The notes beneath the pieces were generated by a model that did not search any database, was not told where the DNA came from, and saw only the letters and a program-made list of their open reading frames with translations. A program made the translations under genes and the position numbers. Positions 61,742 to 64,000 of a stretch of 64,000 nucleotides of DNA are shown in pieces. The DNA is from Domibacillus epiphyticus (GTDB lineage: Bacteria > Bacillota > Bacilli > Bacillales > Domibacillaceae): NCBI RefSeq assembly GCF_001975785.1, contig NZ_MSFI01000011.1:1-64000 (forward strand), given 5' to 3'. Each line of letters begins with the position of its first letter. The stretch's first letter is position 1.

Positions 61742-61768
61742 AAAAAAAAATGGCCTGAGCCATTTTTT
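61742..61768 (-). terminator. Terminator of the phospholipase D-like gene
   Basis: AAAAAATGGC and GCCATTTTTT form a stem with a 4-base loop and T/A runs, just after the minus-strand stop codon at 61771. Confidence 0.75.
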
Positions 61769-61770
61769 GT

Positions 61771-63222
61771 TTAAAATGTAGTGAAATGAAGGAGTTTTTG
61801 GATTGTATAAATGATCCTTTTCGTTATAGCTATGTCTTCAGCATGTTTATGATAGTCAGCTGTATAGACCGCTCCTTCATTTCCCCATAACATATGAAAG
61901 TAGTTGTTCACTTCTGTCATGATTTTGCTGTCATTCGCGGATGAAATTTTCACGTCAGTTTCCAAATTAAAGTTGTTTAAATTTCTCGACGTATGATTGG
62001 CTGATCCGCTGATGATGACAGACTCTTTTTTCTGTTTCACATACATCATTTTTGGATGAAACTGCTCAGGGTAGTGTACAAACCATCGGACCTTCACTTT
62101 CCCATCGGTATCTTCAATCAATTCTGAAGCCATTGGAACGTTTGGCAGACCCGTCTTTTTACGCCCAAAAGAATTTTTATTCGTATCGAGAATCAGTTTA
62201 ACTTCCACACCCCTGTTCGCTGCATCAGTCAATCCTTCAACAACTGTCCGGTCAGCTAAATAAAACATTGCAAGCCAAATTTCGTCTCCTTTTACTGTCT
62301 TGGCGATTTCATTCCTTATTGCTTCCTGCACTTTTCCTTCGGTTACAAGTTGTACTCGGATGCTGCCTCGATCTTGATGCTCTGGAACAGATTTCGGAAA
62401 AGATGTATCACGCCGTGTATCCGCTGCCGCTTTTTCACTTTTCAACATATCATTCACAAGCGCTCCTTTGACTTCAAACGCTGCGTTTGCAAAGTATGCA
62501 CTAGCATCATGTGGATTCGCTGAACTAATGAGTGTTGTTTTTTCCGTAGTAAGAGTTTTGCGATGATTTGCTTTCACATTAAACAAAGTCAAATAGGATC
62601 GGATCGTCATATCTGGCGCTGTTTCAACAAACGCGTTCGACAGCCAGCCATTATGGCTGTCGCCAAACCATGTAAACAACATACGGTATATGCCGCTGTA
62701 TACAGGGGTCGAGTCTCTTAACGGATCCATGTTCGTCATAACAACATCAATTCCTGCTTCTTTCATTTGTTCAAATTCTGGAACGTTGTGTGAATTGTAG
62801 GATGAGTTCACTTCATCAGAAATAAAGATGATCGGCATCTCTGGGTTCTCTCTTTTTTTCACCAATAACGCATCGGTTATATTTTTAACATTTCCCGGGT
62901 ATTCTTTATCTTTCTCGTGATACGAGTTAAATAAAAAATAATCGATGACAATGAATTTGTCTGCTTCATCAATGATTTCCAACGTGCGTGTGAAAATCTC
63001 CTCTTTAAAAAACTTCCTGCCGTTTCGTTCGCCAGTTACATTGTAAAAAAAATCGATGTCCCCATCCGATACAAGATATTCTTTGCTTTCATATGAAATG
63101 TTTTCAGGAAGAGGTTTATAAACGTTATACAGCATAACTACAATATATATAGACAAAAAAAGAATGGCGGTCATCCGCCACTTTGCCAATTTATTCTCTC
63201 TTTTATTCAAACCCGGTCTCAT
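61771..63222 (-). CDS. Membrane-anchored phospholipase D-family protein
   Basis: This protein of about 483 residues has one N-terminal membrane helix (about 16-34) and two phospholipase D HKD-like motifs: NHRKTLTTEKTTLISSANPHD and FHPKMMYVKQKKESVIISGSANHTSRNLNN. It could be a cardiolipin synthase-like transferase, a phospholipase or a nuclease; the spacing of the motifs does not decide this. The ATG at 63222 has GAGAGG directly before it. The spacing is poor, so the start could be the TTG at 63210. Confidence 0.82.
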   Translation of the reverse strand: MRPGLNKRENKLAKWRMTAILFLSIYIVVMLYNVYKPLPENISYESKEYLVSDGDIDFFYNVTGERNGRKFFKEEIFTRTLEIIDEADKFIVIDYFLFNSYHEKDKEYPGNVKNITDALLVKKRENPEMPIIFISDEVNSSYNSHNVPEFEQMKEAGIDVVMTNMDPLRDSTPVYSGIYRMLFTWFGDSHNGWLSNAFVETAPDMTIRSYLTLFNVKANHRKTLTTEKTTLISSANPHDASAYFANAAFEVKGALVNDMLKSEKAAADTRRDTSFPKSVPEHQDRGSIRVQLVTEGKVQEAIRNEIAKTVKGDEIWLAMFYLADRTVVEGLTDAANRGVEVKLILDTNKNSFGRKKTGLPNVPMASELIEDTDGKVKVRWFVHYPEQFHPKMMYVKQKKESVIISGSANHTSRNLNNFNLETDVKISSANDSKIMTEVNNYFHMLWGNEGAVYTADYHKHAEDIAITKRIIYTIQKLLHFTTF

Positions 63223-63285
63223 CCTCTCTTTTTGCTTCTTGTACCATACCCCGATGCGTAAGAGAGATAAACCGGATAATCAATA

Positions 63286-64000
63286 TTAATTTACATATTC
63301 AAACAACATCGCGACACCAATACCGCCAGCACTTCCAACAGCTGCTACACCGTACTTTGCCAATTTATGCGGCATGCCATAAAAAAGGCGAAGCGCAAGC
63401 ATGGCACCGGATGCGCCGTACGGATGACCGAGTGCGATTCCACCGCCGAATACATTGATTTTTTCAAGCGGAATAGTGAGTTCACGGGCCGTGTATAAAA
63501 TTTTGACTGCAAATGCTTCATTTATTTCCCATAAATCAATATCTGAAGGTGTTAAACAGGTTTGCTGCAATAATTTTTTGATCGCCGGAACAGGTGTGGC
63601 CGCCGGGAAATTCGGATCTGCACCGGCTGCGGCACTTCCGATAATTTTTAATCCACGGTTCGCTTTTGACGTTATCGTGACGGCGCATGCAGCATCATTA
63701 TGAGCTGATGAGTTGATCGCAGTTACCGTTCCGCCTGTTTGAAATGCTGCTTTTGCGCGGCCTGCCATTTTTTCAATGGGCCTTTTTTTCACAGCTGATT
63801 CATCTGCTTTTATTCCGTGTACCGGAATCACTTCGTTTTGAAAAAAACCTTGATCATACGATTCATAGTAGCGCTTGTAACTGCGAATCGCGAAATCATC
63901 CTGTTCTTTCCGGGAAATGTGTTCCCGTGCCGCCAGCCACTCAGCAGCAATCCCCATTTCCGGATCGCCAATATAATCTGGTGAAAAAATGGCTTTTTCG
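63286..64000 (-). CDS. Thiolase-family protein, 5' end beyond the window
   Basis: The C-terminal 238 residues of a thiolase are visible; the frame is open to the window edge (EKAIFSPDYIGDPEMG before an internal Met). NEAFA and the catalytic His in GGGIALGHPYGASGA are intact. The second active-site Cys, normally in a CxGGGxG loop near the end, is absent: the segment reads GVAAVGSAGGIGVAM. The enzyme may therefore lack Claisen/thiolase activity, as in SCP-x-like or non-thiolytic members. The nucleophile Cys of the N-terminal domain lies outside the window. Confidence 0.8.
   Translation of the reverse strand, partial: EKAIFSPDYIGDPEMGIAAEWLAAREHISRKEQDDFAIRSYKRYYESYDQGFFQNEVIPVHGIKADESAVKKRPIEKMAGRAKAAFQTGGTVTAINSSAHNDAACAVTITSKANRGLKIIGSAAAGADPNFPAATPVPAIKKLLQQTCLTPSDIDLWEINEAFAVKILYTARELTIPLEKINVFGGGIALGHPYGASGAMLALRLFYGMPHKLAKYGVAAVGSAGGIGVAMLFEYVN

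Overview
The window is chromosomal DNA from a spore-forming, moderately AT-rich member of the Bacillaceae. Sporulation genes (diadenylate cyclase CdaS, a CotF-like coat protein, cotJABC, a SpoVAD-type protein), Gram-positive AGGAGG ribosome binding sites and a Bacillus-type sulfate assimilation operon point that way. A homologue of the B. subtilis replication terminator protein (rtp) with a Ter-like site beside it near 60.7 kb suggests that this end of the window lies near the replication terminus. I saw no rRNA, tRNA, CRISPR array, prophage or intact insertion sequence.

Layout. 0-10.2 kb is mostly housekeeping and sporulation: a small unknown gene, a membrane protein, cdaS, two convergent RsbR-like STAS proteins, a small cytochrome-oxidase-I-like protein, a coat protein, a MATE exporter, a YitT membrane protein, cotJABC and an aromatic acid exporter. 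A compact type I toxin/antisense RNA locus lies at 10.4-10.76 kb. 10.8-45.5 kb is a catabolic island. 45.9-54.5 kb holds a hypothetical gene and the assimilatory sulfate operon (cysH-sat-cysC-sulfite reductase-siroheme genes-TauE). 54.7-64 kb carries an ABC-F protein, a CoA-disulfide-reductase-like flavoprotein, hemolysin III, an Fsr-like exporter, rtp, a SpoVAD-type protein, a phospholipase D-like protein and a thiolase cut by the window edge.

The catabolic island reads as a complete route for an aromatic acid. An operon in the order praB-E-G-F-D-C-A, with praH divergent next to it, matches the protocatechuate 2,3-cleavage (meta) pathway known from Paenibacillus. It converts protocatechuate to pyruvate and acetyl-CoA. 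Next to it, one operon encodes a Rieske oxygenase of the phthalate-dioxygenase type, a 66-residue Cys-rich protein, a class II aldolase-type decarboxylase, a Pht4-like Gfo/Idh/MocA dehydrogenase, a YumC-type ferredoxin reductase and a [4Fe-4S] ferredoxin. Together these would turn a phthalate-like acid into protocatechuate. A TAXI-TRAP transporter, an SLC13/MatC-type carrier and two EamA permeases lie alongside, with two paralogous IclR regulators. A second Rieske/alcohol dehydrogenase pair with its own DctPQM transporter and LysR regulator forms a parallel module at 39-45.5 kb.

The strongest unannotated signal is regulatory. A 34-bp motif occurs five times between 12.3 and 26.8 kb. In four cases it overlaps the -35 region of a promoter that drives a catabolic or transport operon, with a -10-like hexamer 17 bp further on. 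In the fifth it lies in reverse orientation before an IclR gene. It looks like the operator of the IclR pair. CcpA-type cre sites next to three of the transcription units suggest added glucose repression.
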